A stretch of DNA of 14,640 nt from an uncultured Sneathia sp. (GTDB lineage: Bacteria; Fusobacteriota; Fusobacteriia; Fusobacteriales; Leptotrichiaceae): the NCBI GenBank assembly GCA_902494065.1, contig CABURZ010000029.1, positions 1-14,640 on the forward strand, written 5' to 3'. The notes below the pieces were generated by a model, which saw only the letters and a program-made list of their open reading frames with translations, did no database searches and had not been told where the DNA came from. Numbering within the stretch: position 1 is the first letter of the stretch; the number at the start of each line of letters is the position of its first letter. Position numbers and translations under genes: made by a program. This document shows positions 7,250 to 14,640 of the stretch, piece after piece.

Positions 7250-8150
7250 TATTATTATCTCCCTTTGAAAATGGTCTTGTTTTTAAATACATGTCTCTTA
7301 GCTTCTTTTTACTTACGTGCGTATAAAACTGTGTAGTAGCTATTGTACTATGACCTAATAGTTCTTGTACATATCTTATATCCACTCCACTGTTAAGTAA
7401 TTCAGTTGCAAAACTATGTCTAAATACATGCGGAGTTATCTCTTTATTTATTCCACTAATTTTACCATAATGTTCTATTAACCTTCTAAGAGAACGCGTT
7501 GTAAGTCTTCCGCCTTTAGAATTTGCAAAAACAATATTTCTATCATATATTTTTGCATTTTTTTTAGCTTCTATATATTCTTCTAAATATTTTTTTGCAG
7601 TTTCACTAAAAAATGTTATTCTTTCCTTATCACCTTTACCTATAACTCGTAACTCTCTTTTATTCATATCTATCATTACTTCTGATAATTCTAATAATTC
7701 ATTAGATCTAAGCCCGCTTGAGTAAAGCATTTCTATTATAGTTCTATCACGCAAACCTAAAATGTTACTTGTATCTATACAGTTTCTTAGTTTCGTTAAT
7801 TCATCTTTCAACAAAAAACTAGGTAATTTATTTTCAAATTTAGGTGTATTTATATATATAGCCTTATTTTCTTCTAATATGTTGTTTTTTACCAAATATT
7901 CAAAAAAACTTCTAATTGCTGATATTTTTCTATTTATACTTCTTTTAGAAGATTTTTTTGCAACACTTAAATATGCAACAAAAGATCTCAAAGTTAAAAT
8001 TTCTACATCACTAAATTTTTTTATACCTTCATTTTGCTCTAAATATTCTATTAATTGTGTTATATCATTTCTATATGATCTTATAGTATTATAGCTTTTA
8101 CCTAATATAATTTCATTATAGTACAAGTAATCATCTAAATTTTTCTTCAT
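7242..8150 (-). CDS. xerC: Tyrosine recombinase XerC/XerD
   Basis: The 302-aa site-specific tyrosine recombinase has an N-terminal SAM-like core-binding domain (about 1-95, with NTIRSYRNDI and SINRKISAIRSFFEYL) and a C-terminal catalytic domain. The catalytic residues are all visible: R148 in SSGLRSNELLEL, the lysine in GKGDKER (172-178), H241 and R244 in HVFRHSFATELL, H267 in LLGHSTIATTQ and the nucleophile Y276 in FYTHV. Xer proteins resolve chromosome dimers at dif. Its place directly after dprA and topA, as with codV in Bacillus, points to a housekeeping Xer rather than an integrase. The ATG overlaps the topA stop as TAATG, so translation is probably coupled. XerC and XerD cannot be told apart from sequence alone; no dif site was recognised in the window. 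Confidence 0.92.
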   Translation of the reverse strand: MKKNLDDYLYYNEIILGKSYNTIRSYRNDITQLIEYLEQNEGIKKFSDVEILTLRSFVAYLSVAKKSSKRSINRKISAIRSFFEYLVKNNILEENKAIYINTPKFENKLPSFLLKDELTKLRNCIDTSNILGLRDRTIIEMLYSSGLRSNELLELSEVMIDMNKRELRVIGKGDKERITFFSETAKKYLEEYIEAKKNAKIYDRNIVFANSKGGRLTTRSLRRLIEHYGKISGINKEITPHVFRHSFATELLNSGVDIRYVQELLGHSTIATTQFYTHVSKKKLRDMYLKTRPFSKGDNNND

Positions 8151-10366
8151 TATTTACTCTTCTTTAAATTCTTAATATTTTTACATTCAGGATATCCACT
8201 ACAAGCTAAAAATTTACCAAATCGTCCTTTTTTTATTGTAAATGGCTTTCCACATTTTTCACATAATCCTGCTTTTTGTATTAATTTATCATTTTCTAAC
8301 TTTTCTTTTAATATATATTCACTAATTAGTAAAACATCATTTGCTTTTTTTATTTCATTTTTCTTTAATTTTGCACGTATCAATGGTGTTAAAGTTATTC
8401 TTTTTTTATCTACTTCATAATTACTACTTTCAAGATAAGGGCCAAATCTACCAACTTTCAAATTAAACCTAACTCCATCTTCTATATAGTCAGTAGGATC
8501 TCCTAATTTTTTATTTAAAATTTCAGATACTTTTTCTTTTATAAATATGCTTCCTTTTTTCAATTCTTCCTTAGGTATATCTATTCCTTTTAATGAAATC
8601 TTTTCTTCTTCATTAGTTTCACTAATTAAATACTTACCATATATTCCAGATTTTAAAATCATAGGTTTACCTTGACTATCTAATACATCACTTGTTATAT
8701 GTAAATTTTGAAACTCTTTTATTTCATTTTCATATTTAACTATATCTTTATCTAATGAATTATAGTATTCTTGTAAAGTCGCATGCCACTCTTTTTTACC
8801 TTCTGCTATTTCATCTAACTCATTTTCCATATCAGCCGTAAACTTTATATTCATTATTTTTTTAAAATGTTCTTCTAATTCATCTTTAACTAATATACCT
8901 TGCTTAGTGGGTATTAGTTTTTTATCTTCTATTGTGACATATTCTCTTACTAATAAAGTATCTATTATACTAGCATAAGTAGAAGGTCTTCCTATACCAA
9001 GAGATTCTAATTTTTTTATTATACTAGCTTCCGTAAATCTTGCAGGCGGTTTAGTAATACCTTCTTTTATGTTAACTTTTTCTATTTCTAATTTATCTCC
9101 CGCTTTAATATCGGGTAAATCTTGTGTTATTATATCATCTTGCGATTTTTGGTACTTATAATATCCATCAAAAGTAATCTTATTTGCTGTACCTGTAAAT
9201 TCTAAATTGTCTTTAATTGAACTCACTTGTAATTGATCGTATTTAACTTCAGCTAATTGTGAAGTTATGAAACGTTTCCATATCAAATTATATAACTTGT
9301 TTTGATCTTTTGATAAATATCCTGATATTTTTTCTGGCTCTAATTCTATATATGATGGTCTTATACCTTCATGTGCATCTTGAGCATTTTTGTTTTTAGA
9401 TATATATTTTCCAACATATTCACTACCTAAATTTTTTTCTATATACTCTTTTGCAGCCATTTGTGCCTCAATTGAAATTCTTGTAGAATCTGTTCTCATA
9501 TATGTAATTAAACCTTTAGTTTGTCCCGCAATATCTAGTCCTTCATATAGTTGTTGTGCTATTCTCATAGTTTTTGATGCTGAAAATCCTAAATATGAAG
9601 CTGCTAATTGCTGTAGCGTACTAGTTTTAAATACTAGTGGCGGACGTTGAGTTTTCTTTTTAACGTCAACTTTTGTTGCACTTAAATAGTCCTCTAAATT
9701 TAAATTAAAATTTTCATCAAAAACTTTATCAACTTTTTTACCATCTATTTTAGTTAATTTTAGCTCCATACCATTTTTTAATAGGACACTAAACTCTCTA
9801 TATTTTTGTGGTATAAAACTATTAATTTCATCTTCCAAATCACATACTATTTTTAAAGTAACAGATTGTACTCTACCTGCACTCGCATTTCTATTAACAG
9901 TTTTCCAAAGAAGTGGACTTATCTTATACCCAACTATTCTATCCAACAATCTTCTTGTTTGTTGAGCATTAACTAAATTTTCATCTATTTGTCTTGGGCT
10001 TTTAATAGCGTGTTTTACTGCATTACTAGTTATTTCATTGAATACGATTCTTTTCATTTTATCTGGAAGATTTATATAATTTGAAATATGCCAAGCTATA
10101 GCTTCTCCTTCTCTATCTAAATCGGAAGCAAGATAGACTATATCAGAACTTTTTGCTTTTGTTTTTAATTTTTTTAGTATTTCACCTTTACCCTTTATTG
10201 TCTTGTACTTAGGTATAAATCCGTTTTCTATATCTATTCCCAATGTTGTAGTAGGCAAATCAATCACATGACCATATGAAGCTTGAACTTCATAATTTTT
10301 ACCTAATATTTTCTCAATTGTTTTAGCCTTAGATGGTGATTCTACTATTACCAAATATTTCTTCAC
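8150..10366 (-). CDS. topA: DNA topoisomerase I (type IA)
   Basis: With the GTG start the protein is 738 aa. It relaxes negatively supercoiled DNA through a 5'-phosphotyrosine intermediate. The Toprim domain has E9 in VIVESPSKAKT and the metal triad D82, D84, E86 in ASDLDREGEAIAWH. The active-site tyrosine is Y289 in GLITYMRTDSTR. The C-terminal part has a GRFGPYLESS repeat and ends in one four-cysteine zinc finger (about C702, C705, C722, C728) with KKGRFGKFLACSGYPEC. I chose GTG 10364-10366 because GGAGG lies seven bases upstream and E9 then falls at the same number as in E. coli. An upstream ATG at 10390 would add MNMGGGKR and has no clear ribosome-binding site. The gene overlaps the end of dprA by 38 nt. 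Confidence 0.96.
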   Translation of the reverse strand: MKKYLVIVESPSKAKTIEKILGKNYEVQASYGHVIDLPTTTLGIDIENGFIPKYKTIKGKGEILKKLKTKAKSSDIVYLASDLDREGEAIAWHISNYINLPDKMKRIVFNEITSNAVKHAIKSPRQIDENLVNAQQTRRLLDRIVGYKISPLLWKTVNRNASAGRVQSVTLKIVCDLEDEINSFIPQKYREFSVLLKNGMELKLTKIDGKKVDKVFDENFNLNLEDYLSATKVDVKKKTQRPPLVFKTSTLQQLAASYLGFSASKTMRIAQQLYEGLDIAGQTKGLITYMRTDSTRISIEAQMAAKEYIEKNLGSEYVGKYISKNKNAQDAHEGIRPSYIELEPEKISGYLSKDQNKLYNLIWKRFITSQLAEVKYDQLQVSSIKDNLEFTGTANKITFDGYYKYQKSQDDIITQDLPDIKAGDKLEIEKVNIKEGITKPPARFTEASIIKKLESLGIGRPSTYASIIDTLLVREYVTIEDKKLIPTKQGILVKDELEEHFKKIMNIKFTADMENELDEIAEGKKEWHATLQEYYNSLDKDIVKYENEIKEFQNLHITSDVLDSQGKPMILKSGIYGKYLISETNEEEKISLKGIDIPKEELKKGSIFIKEKVSEILNKKLGDPTDYIEDGVRFNLKVGRFGPYLESSNYEVDKKRITLTPLIRAKLKKNEIKKANDVLLISEYILKEKLENDKLIQKAGLCEKCGKPFTIKKGRFGKFLACSGYPECKNIKNLKKSK

Positions 10367-11186
10367 TCTTTTTCCTCCACCCATATTCATATGCTATATC
10401 ACTAGCATCTCTTATTAGTTTTGCCTTATTTTTAACTATCAAATCATTGCAACCTGCAAAAGACTCATCAAAAATATTGCCAGGACTTGCATATATTTCT
10501 CTATCATACATACTTGCAAATTTAGCTGTAATTAATGAGCCTCCATTTGCATATGTTTGAGGTATATATATTAATCTTGAAATTCCTGCTATTATCCTAT
10601 TTCTAACAACAAAATTCCATTTATTTAATTTCTCATTTGTTCTAAATTCTGTAATGATAGTTCCAAATTTTTGTATGTCTTGTTTTAACAATTCATTTTC
10701 TTTAGGATAACAATCATATATATTTGTTGGTAGTACTGCTATAGTATATATACCATTTTCTATCGAAGATCTGTGTGCAACACTGTCAATACCCTTTGCC
10801 ATACCACTAACTATAGCTATATTATCATAACTTGCAAGACCTGTTATGACTTTTTGGCAAATCTTCTCTCCTAATGTAGTGCTTTTTCTAGTTCCAATAA
10901 CTCCAACAAAATTGCTTTTTTTTATCTTCAATCCTTTGACAAATAGAAACACAGGAAAATCTTTAATTTCTTTTAAATACAAAGGATATTCCTCATCATG
11001 ATAAGAAATTATTCGCAATTCTTTATCTAAATTTTTGTATATTCTAGCATGTTCTAACTCTTTTTTTATACTATAATCTAGCTTAGAAAAATTTAAATAC
11101 ACTTCATCTAAACTAGAATATTTTTTCATTAATTTACGTATTTCACTATTTTTTAAATTAGTTTCTAATAAATCTATCCATTTCAT
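10329..11186 (-). CDS. dprA: DNA-processing protein DprA/Smf
   Basis: The 285-aa protein loads RecA on incoming single-stranded DNA during natural transformation. It has a short N-terminal helical region (about 1-75) and the Rossmann-like DprA domain. Motifs: VGVIGTRKST (94-103), IVSGMAKGIDSVAH (125-138), TEFRTNEK, NFVVRNRIIAGIS (191-203), GGSLITAKFA (215-224) and YASPGN (232-237). The usual 'VLGxGxDxxYP' segment reads VLPTNIYDCYP here, a small departure. There is no C-terminal winged-helix (DML1) extension, as in many short family members. The ribosome-binding site AGGAG overlaps the stop of the upstream TPR gene. DprA occurs in many bacteria, so its presence hints at but does not prove competence; no other competence gene is visible in the window. 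Confidence 0.94.
   Translation of the reverse strand: MKWIDLLETNLKNSEIRKLMKKYSSLDEVYLNFSKLDYSIKKELEHARIYKNLDKELRIISYHDEEYPLYLKEIKDFPVFLFVKGLKIKKSNFVGVIGTRKSTTLGEKICQKVITGLASYDNIAIVSGMAKGIDSVAHRSSIENGIYTIAVLPTNIYDCYPKENELLKQDIQKFGTIITEFRTNEKLNKWNFVVRNRIIAGISRLIYIPQTYANGGSLITAKFASMYDREIYASPGNIFDESFAGCNDLIVKNKAKLIRDASDIAYEYGWRKKSEEIFGNSRITI
10367..10380 (-). promoter_or_regulatory. Ribosome-binding site deciding the topA start
   Basis: GGAGG (complement of 10374-10378) lies seven bases before GTG 10364-10366, inside the 3' end of dprA. This spacing selects the GTG rather than the upstream in-frame ATG at 10388-10390. Confidence 0.75.
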
Positions 11187-11194
11187 TTAAACTC

Positions 11195-11914
11195 CTATAA
11201 AGAGCCTAAAACACCTAAATCATGTTGTATTCTTTGTGAATGCTCATTACTCATTTTCAAGTATTTTTGTGCTTGAGAAAAATCTCCCTTCCCCTTATAT
11301 GCCATAGCTAATCCTAAATACGATTTTGCATGATTTGAATTTTTACTTAAAACTTCATTATATAACTTAATAGATTTATCAAATCTACCTATCATTCTAG
11401 CTGCAGTTGCTGCTAAAAATATGTTTTTTACATTTCTTGTTTTATCTCTTAGTGCTAAATTCATTGCACTTTCATACAAACTTTCTTTTATATATAGCAT
11501 AGCTAAACTGTGAATAGCATCAGCATTACCTGTAGAGACAACTTGTTTTTCGTAATTTTTATACTGTGTAAATTTTGATGCATCAGAAATTTTTTCACTA
11601 GGCAAGCTTAATAATGTACCATCATCACTTGCTTTTAATTCTTCATTTTCTGTAACATCTATATTTTCTTGACCTATATTTGTTAAAACTTTTCCTGTAC
11701 TCTTAATTCTATTTTCTATATCAGAAATTACAGATTCTATAGCTCGTCTGTCATCTTCATTTATATTTTTTTTCAACATTTCACGGCTTTTGTTTAATGC
11801 TCCATCATAATTCTTTTTTTGAATTTCTTTATCTATGGCTTGCAAATCACTTATTATATCCGCAAAAAGAATTGTAGATAACCCTATAGCTATTGCTATT
11901 ACTAGCTTTTTCAT
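11195..11914 (-). CDS. Exported TPR-repeat protein
   Basis: The 239-aa protein has a clear signal peptide (MKK, hydrophobic core 4-16, cleavage probably after FA at 17-18), so it is likely periplasmic. The first mature segment (about 20-75) is helical with the TPR-like pattern KKNYDGALNKSREML. A low-complexity linker at about 76-118 carries many acidic and serine residues. Two or three tetratricopeptide-like units follow: about 131-160 (AIHSLAMLYIKESLYESAMNLA), 163-192 (ARMIGRFDKSIKLYNEVLSKN) and 195-228 (AKSYLGLAMAYKGKGDFSQA). TPR units usually mediate protein contacts; the partner is unknown. AGGAGG sits four bases before the ATG and overlaps the asnS stop, so the gene is translated from the asnS transcript. 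I do not recognise a named family. Confidence 0.75.
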   Translation of the reverse strand: MKKLVIAIAIGLSTILFADIISDLQAIDKEIQKKNYDGALNKSREMLKKNINEDDRRAIESVISDIENRIKSTGKVLTNIGQENIDVTENEELKASDDGTLLSLPSEKISDASKFTQYKNYEKQVVSTGNADAIHSLAMLYIKESLYESAMNLALRDKTRNVKNIFLAATAARMIGRFDKSIKLYNEVLSKNSNHAKSYLGLAMAYKGKGDFSQAQKYLKMSNEHSQRIQHDLGVLGSL

Positions 11915-11922
11915 AATTCCTC

Positions 11923-13290
11923 CTAATATTCAAGAGATTTAGTTGTTCTTGGGAAAGGTATTACATCTCTAATATTTTCTATACCTGTAATATACATAAG
12001 CATTCTTTCAAATCCTAATCCATATCCTGAATGTGGTACAGATCCATATTTTCTAAGATCTAAATACCATTCATAATTTTCTACGTTTAGACCCTTTTCT
12101 TTTATTACTCTCAATAATTTGTTATAATCATCTTCTCTTTGACTTCCACCTACTATTTCTCCTATACCTGGTGCTAAAAGATCAACAGCACGAACAGTTT
12201 TTTCATCTTCATTTAATTTCATATAAAATGCTTTAATGTCTTTTGGATAGTCTGTTACAAATACTGGGCGTTTAAATATATTTTCAGCTAAATATCTTTC
12301 ATGTTCTGTCTTTAAATCCATGCCCCACGTAACTGGTATTTCAAATTCATGTTTACTTTCTATTAATAATTCTATAGCTTTTGTATATGTAACCCTTGCA
12401 AATCCACTATCTAGTATATTTTGTAATTTATCTATTAGACCTTTTTGAATAAAGCTATTGAAAAATTGCATTTCATCTTTTGCATTTTCCATAACATAAC
12501 TTATTATATATTTCATCATATCTTCTATAATATCTAACATTAATTCTAGATCTGTAAAAGCAATTTCTGGTTCTACCATCCAAAATTCTGCAGCATGTTT
12601 TTTTGTATTTGATTCTTCTGCTCTAAATGTTGGTCCAAAAGTATATGTGTTTTTAAATGCTGTTGCATAAGATTCAACATGTAATTGTCCTGTAACTGTT
12701 AAATATGCAGGTTTCCCAAAGAAATCTTTTTTGTAATCTAGCTTTTTCAAATTAGCTAAATCTAATGTTGTTACTTGAAACATTTCTCCAGCACCTTCAG
12801 CATCTGTTCCTGTTATAAGGGGGGTTTGAACATAGACATATCCTCTTTCTTGGAAAAATTTATGTATTGCATAAGATAATAGTGATCTTACTCTAAATAC
12901 TGCATTAAATGTGTTTGTTCTAGGTCTTAAATGTGCTATAGTTCTCAAAAACTCAACACTGTGACGCTTATTTTGCAATGGATATTTTTCATCGCATGCA
13001 TCATAAATTGTAATTTCACTAGCCTTTATTTCATAATCTTGTCCTTTACCTACTGATTTAACTAATGTCCCTTTTACTTTAATTGATGAATATACATTAA
13101 GTGCAGCAATTTCACTAAAATTAGGTAAACTATCTTCATAAACTACTTGTATTCCCTTAAAAGTAGTACCATCATTAAATTCAATAAATCCAAAATTCTT
13201 TTGATCACGATTTTTCTTTATCCACCCAGATAACACAACTTCCTTATCTAGATGTTTATCTATTTCTTTAGACAATAATCTTAATTCCAT
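11923..13290 (-). CDS. asnS: Asparaginyl-tRNA synthetase
   Basis: The 455-aa class IIb synthetase charges tRNA-Asn with asparagine using ATP. The N-terminal OB-fold anticodon-binding domain (about 15-100) has [20 protein letters not shown]. The catalytic core shows [20 protein letters not shown] (116-135, about motif 1), the substrate region [16 protein letters not shown], motif 2 [19 protein letters not shown] (222-240) and motif 3 [10 protein letters not shown] (422-431), with a C-terminal [10 protein letters not shown]. The [16 protein letters not shown] motif 2 and the FPR ending distinguish AsnRS from AspRS. It is the first gene of the run, about 35 nt downstream of an extended -10 promoter, and has AAGGAG nine bases before the ATG. 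The leader is too short for a T-box. Confidence 0.97.
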   Translation of the reverse strand: MELRLLSKEIDKHLDKEVVLSGWIKKNRDQKNFGFIEFNDGTTFKGIQVVYEDSLPNFSEIAALNVYSSIKVKGTLVKSVGKGQDYEIKASEITIYDACDEKYPLQNKRHSVEFLRTIAHLRPRTNTFNAVFRVRSLLSYAIHKFFQERGYVYVQTPLITGTDAEGAGEMFQVTTLDLANLKKLDYKKDFFGKPAYLTVTGQLHVESYATAFKNTYTFGPTFRAEESNTKKHAAEFWMVEPEIAFTDLELMLDIIEDMMKYIISYVMENAKDEMQFFNSFIQKGLIDKLQNILDSGFARVTYTKAIELLIESKHEFEIPVTWGMDLKTEHERYLAENIFKRPVFVTDYPKDIKAFYMKLNEDEKTVRAVDLLAPGIGEIVGGSQREDDYNKLLRVIKEKGLNVENYEWYLDLRKYGSVPHSGYGLGFERMLMYITGIENIRDVIPFPRTTKSLEY

Positions 13291-13324
13291 AAAAATTAGT
13301 CTCCTTCATCTTCTTTATCATAGA

Positions 13325-13353
13325 ATTATACCATTTTTACATGGTTTTTGCTA
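13325..13353 (-). promoter_or_regulatory. Extended -10 promoter of the asnS operon
   Basis: On the minus strand, TGGTATAAT gives a perfect -10 hexamer (13325-13330) with a TGn extension (13331-13333). Seventeen bases upstream is TAGCAA (13348-13353), a weak -35 matching three of six consensus positions; the extended -10 would compensate. Transcription would begin about 13318, giving a leader of about 28 nt before asnS. This is the only convincing promoter in the window and probably drives the whole run. Confidence 0.6.
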
Positions 13354-13360
13354 GTAGCAA
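13348..13360. promoter_or_regulatory. Perfect palindrome over the -35 region, candidate operator
   Basis: TTGCTA-G-TAGCAA is a perfect 6+1+6 inverted repeat whose low-coordinate half coincides with the putative -35 hexamer of the asnS promoter. Its placement would suit a repressor-binding site. No regulator gene is adjacent, and a 13-bp palindrome in AT-rich DNA could arise by chance. Confidence 0.3.
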
Positions 13361-13371
13361 GGGCAACAAAA

Positions 13372-13397
13372 GTGATTTAAAATTTGAAATGCAACAC
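13372..13397. repeat. Left terminal inverted repeat of the IS30 element
   Basis: This begins GTGATTTAAA and ends GAAATGCAACAC. It matches the reverse complement of 14612-14637 at 23 of 26 positions; mismatches are at positions 5, 11 and 12. Confidence 0.8.
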
Positions 13398-13439
13398 CCT
13401 TATGTTATGATTAGCAATTTCAAAAGTGAAATGCAACAC
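13386..13439 (+). repeat. Direct repeat of the inner end sequence GAAATGCAACAC
   Basis: GAAATGCAACAC occurs at 13386-13397 (inside the left inverted repeat) and again exactly at 13428-13439, 42 bp further in. The second copy is preceded by a hairpin, ATTTCA-AAAG-TGAAAT (13417-13432). Outside the shared core the second copy resembles the element's right end less closely. It looks like a second IS30-type end. Confidence 0.6.
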
Positions 13440-13497
13440 TTTGCCATTTTATATTTGATTTTTTTATTTTATTTTTTATATAATTATGTTAAGATGT

Positions 13498-14550
13498 TTA
13501 ATATTTTTTTAATATTACATCTTCGCTTTCATAAACTCTTAATGACAATTTATTTAACAAATTTTTACCAAATGCTTTAATAAATAATTCATTAGGAGTT
13601 TTACCATTTAATGATGTCTTTTTCAAACTATTTATATTACTAACCACTTCTTGTACATCTTCTGTAGTTACTTCCTTTAAGGAAGTGTTTTTAGGAAATA
13701 CTTTTCTTAGTAATATATGTACATTTTCTATATTTGGTTTTTCATATGGCGATGAAGGATGGCAATAAAATATCTTGGTTCTTATTCCTAATGTTATTTT
13801 ACTTGTGCATAATTCCTTGTTTTTTTGAAATTCTCCTCCTTGATCTGTTAATATACAACCAAATAATTTCCTAAAAGCTCTTATTCCTATTTTAGCTTCT
13901 ATTTCATCAAATACATATGCTTCTTTAGATTTCACTTTATATCCTAGCATAAATTGTATCGATGGAAACAAGAATGTTAGTATAGCTCCTCCTCCATCTT
14001 GTTTGCCTAAAACTAAATCCATTTTAGGATGTTTTTTTTATGTATTCTAAATATTTTTCATATTCTTTACCTATTAAAAATTCTTTTCTTCTTTTATCCA
14101 ATTATACAATGTCGTTAATGACACCATATCATCATACTTTTCTTTTAATGAATATACTATATGTACTAATGTTTGCCCTTTATCTAATCTTTCTTGTATT
14201 TTATCTAAAAATTTATACTTTGAAAGATCTTTCAATGTTTTATTTGAATTACTTTTAATTTCTAAATATTTTTTATGTGCTATTTCTGGCATATACATAA
14301 CATAATGATTATGACATCTGTTTTTGAGTTAACAACCATTACATACATATGGTTTATTCTGAATTTTATGACATGGGTGTTGATTTATTATTTGCTCATC
14401 AGTTCTTTTTTTTAACATTATTTGTTTGTTATTTAATACAAGCATTCTGTACTTTTTTATTTCTCTTGATATGGTACTTGTTGATTTTCCTAATAATTTT
14501 GCTATTTCACCTATTGTTTTATTTAATTTTAAATATATTTCAATTTGCAC
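13498..14550 (-). pseudogene. IS30-family transposase, broken by a stop, a deletion and frameshifts
   Basis: Three pieces share one frame. The first (14329-14550) is an N-terminal helix-turn-helix, IGEIAKLLGKSTSTISREI, ending VCNGC; it stops at TAA 14329-14331, where relatives continue. The second (14074-14328) has the QTLVHIVYSLKEKYDDM ... TLYNWI segment. The third (13498-14022) is the DDE domain, with MDLVLGKQDGGG (first D), ILTDQGGEF (second D) and SSPYEKPNIENVHILLRKVFPK (E). Between pieces two and three, about 30 residues expected in relatives are missing. The bridge FLIGKEYEKYLEYIKK is read only in another frame, restored near a run of eight A (14032-14039). The N-terminus also lacks an ATG: family-like KYKIKLKER lies before the GTG at 14550 and follows AGGAGG. 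An active transposase is very unlikely. Confidence 0.85.
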
Positions 14551-14611
14551 TCTTTCTTTTAATTTTATTTTATATTTTCCTCCTATTTTTTATTTGACAA
14601 AAAGTGTCTAA

Positions 14612-14637
14612 GTGTTGCATTTCAATCTTTAAGTCAC
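14612..14637. repeat. Right terminal inverted repeat of the IS30 element
   Basis: This reads GTGTTGCATTTC at its inner side and ends AAGTCAC three bases from the window edge. It is the inverted partner of 13372-13397 and lies upstream of the transposase start. Confidence 0.8.
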
Positions 14638-14640
14638 CAA

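Larger units (their letters stand above)
13372..14637 (-). mobile_element. IS30-family insertion sequence, non-functional copy
   Basis: The element is bounded by 26-bp imperfect inverted repeats (13372-13397 and 14612-14637, 23 of 26 matching) and encloses a decayed IS30-type DDE transposase on the minus strand. The span is 1266 bp. Its left end lies 11 bp from the palindrome and about 40 bp from the -10 box of the asnS promoter, so it sits just upstream of the housekeeping operon without disrupting a gene in view. Only three bases remain past the right repeat before the window ends, so a target-site duplication cannot be established (left flank AAA, right flank CAA). Confidence 0.82.

Noticed and set aside
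7762..8094. Plus-strand open frames across the window (for example 7762-8094, 1874-2164, 3217-3498, 14349-14597).
   Set aside because: They lie opposite strongly supported minus-strand genes, have hydrophobic low-complexity translations typical of antisense AT-rich frames, and lack ribosome-binding sites or recognisable domains.
10367..10390. topA starting at the upstream ATG 10390 (746 aa).
   Set aside because: The eight extra residues have no family match, and the GGAGG site is placed for the GTG at 10366, which also gives the family-typical N-terminus.
13331..13344. CCAT ... ATGG inverted repeat in the asnS promoter spacer.
   Set aside because: A four-base stem is too short to mean anything in this base composition.
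13291..13371. Possible T-box riboswitch upstream of asnS.
   Set aside because: The promoter lies about 35 nt from the ATG, so the leader is far too short for a T-box, and no T-box consensus or specifier stem is visible before the IS.
13366..14640. Target-site duplication of the IS30 element.
   Set aside because: Only three bases follow the right repeat (CAA) and the left flank is AAA; a shared AA is uninformative in AT-rich DNA.
1..14640. CRISPR arrays, tRNA or rRNA genes, prophage or defence clusters.
   Set aside because: No regularly spaced repeats, cloverleaf-like sequences or signature proteins were seen; apart from the IS30 element the content is housekeeping.

Overview
The window is an AT-rich bacterial chromosome segment. 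By eye its GC content is around a quarter, third codon positions are almost all A or T, and Shine-Dalgarno sites (AGGAGG/AAGGAG) are strong. The gene content and the style of EF-P, YqeH, AsnRS and the dprA-topA-xerC block suggest a Leptotrichiaceae-like member of the Fusobacteria (Sneathia, Streptobacillus or Leptotrichia type). That placement is inference from protein style and base composition, not from a database search.

Every credible gene is on the minus strand, so transcription runs from high to low coordinates. At the high end (13372-14637) is an IS30-family insertion sequence with recognisable 26-bp terminal inverted repeats and a wrecked transposase. About 40 bp beyond its left end is an extended -10 promoter that starts a tightly packed run: asnS (asparaginyl-tRNA synthetase), an exported TPR protein, dprA, topA, a XerC/D recombinase, yqeH (interrupted), a possible 36-aa membrane peptide, a YycJ-type metallo-hydrolase, a degenerate uracil-DNA-glycosylase-like protein, ychF, a small MscS channel, a GloB-type metallo-hydrolase, a SIMPL-domain protein and efp. 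Gaps are 0-32 nt and several genes overlap (ATGA, TAATG and longer), so the run looks like one long operon. A perfect 12-bp inverted repeat overlapping the efp stop codon is a candidate terminator. Beyond it lie an exported endonuclease/exonuclease/phosphatase-fold nuclease and the first 28 codons of a MATE transporter cut by the window edge.

The operon mixes translation and ribosome functions (AsnRS, EF-P, YqeH, YchF) with DNA-handling functions (DprA, TopA, Xer, YycJ, UDG-like). The dprA-topA-xerC order matches the conserved smf-topA-(trmFO)-codV block of Firmicutes, here without trmFO.

Most of the window is housekeeping and I do not see a convincing novel defence or biosynthetic system. 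The points most worth a second look are: (1) yqeH has an in-frame TAA at codon 293, followed in the same frame by 81 codons that match the missing C-terminal domain; (2) the UDG-like protein keeps the fold pattern but has lost the Fe-S cysteines and catalytic motifs; (3) a small predicted membrane peptide bridges yqeH and yycJ; (4) EF-P has an unusual, lengthened tip loop; (5) the IS30 element has a second end-like sequence just inside its left end.
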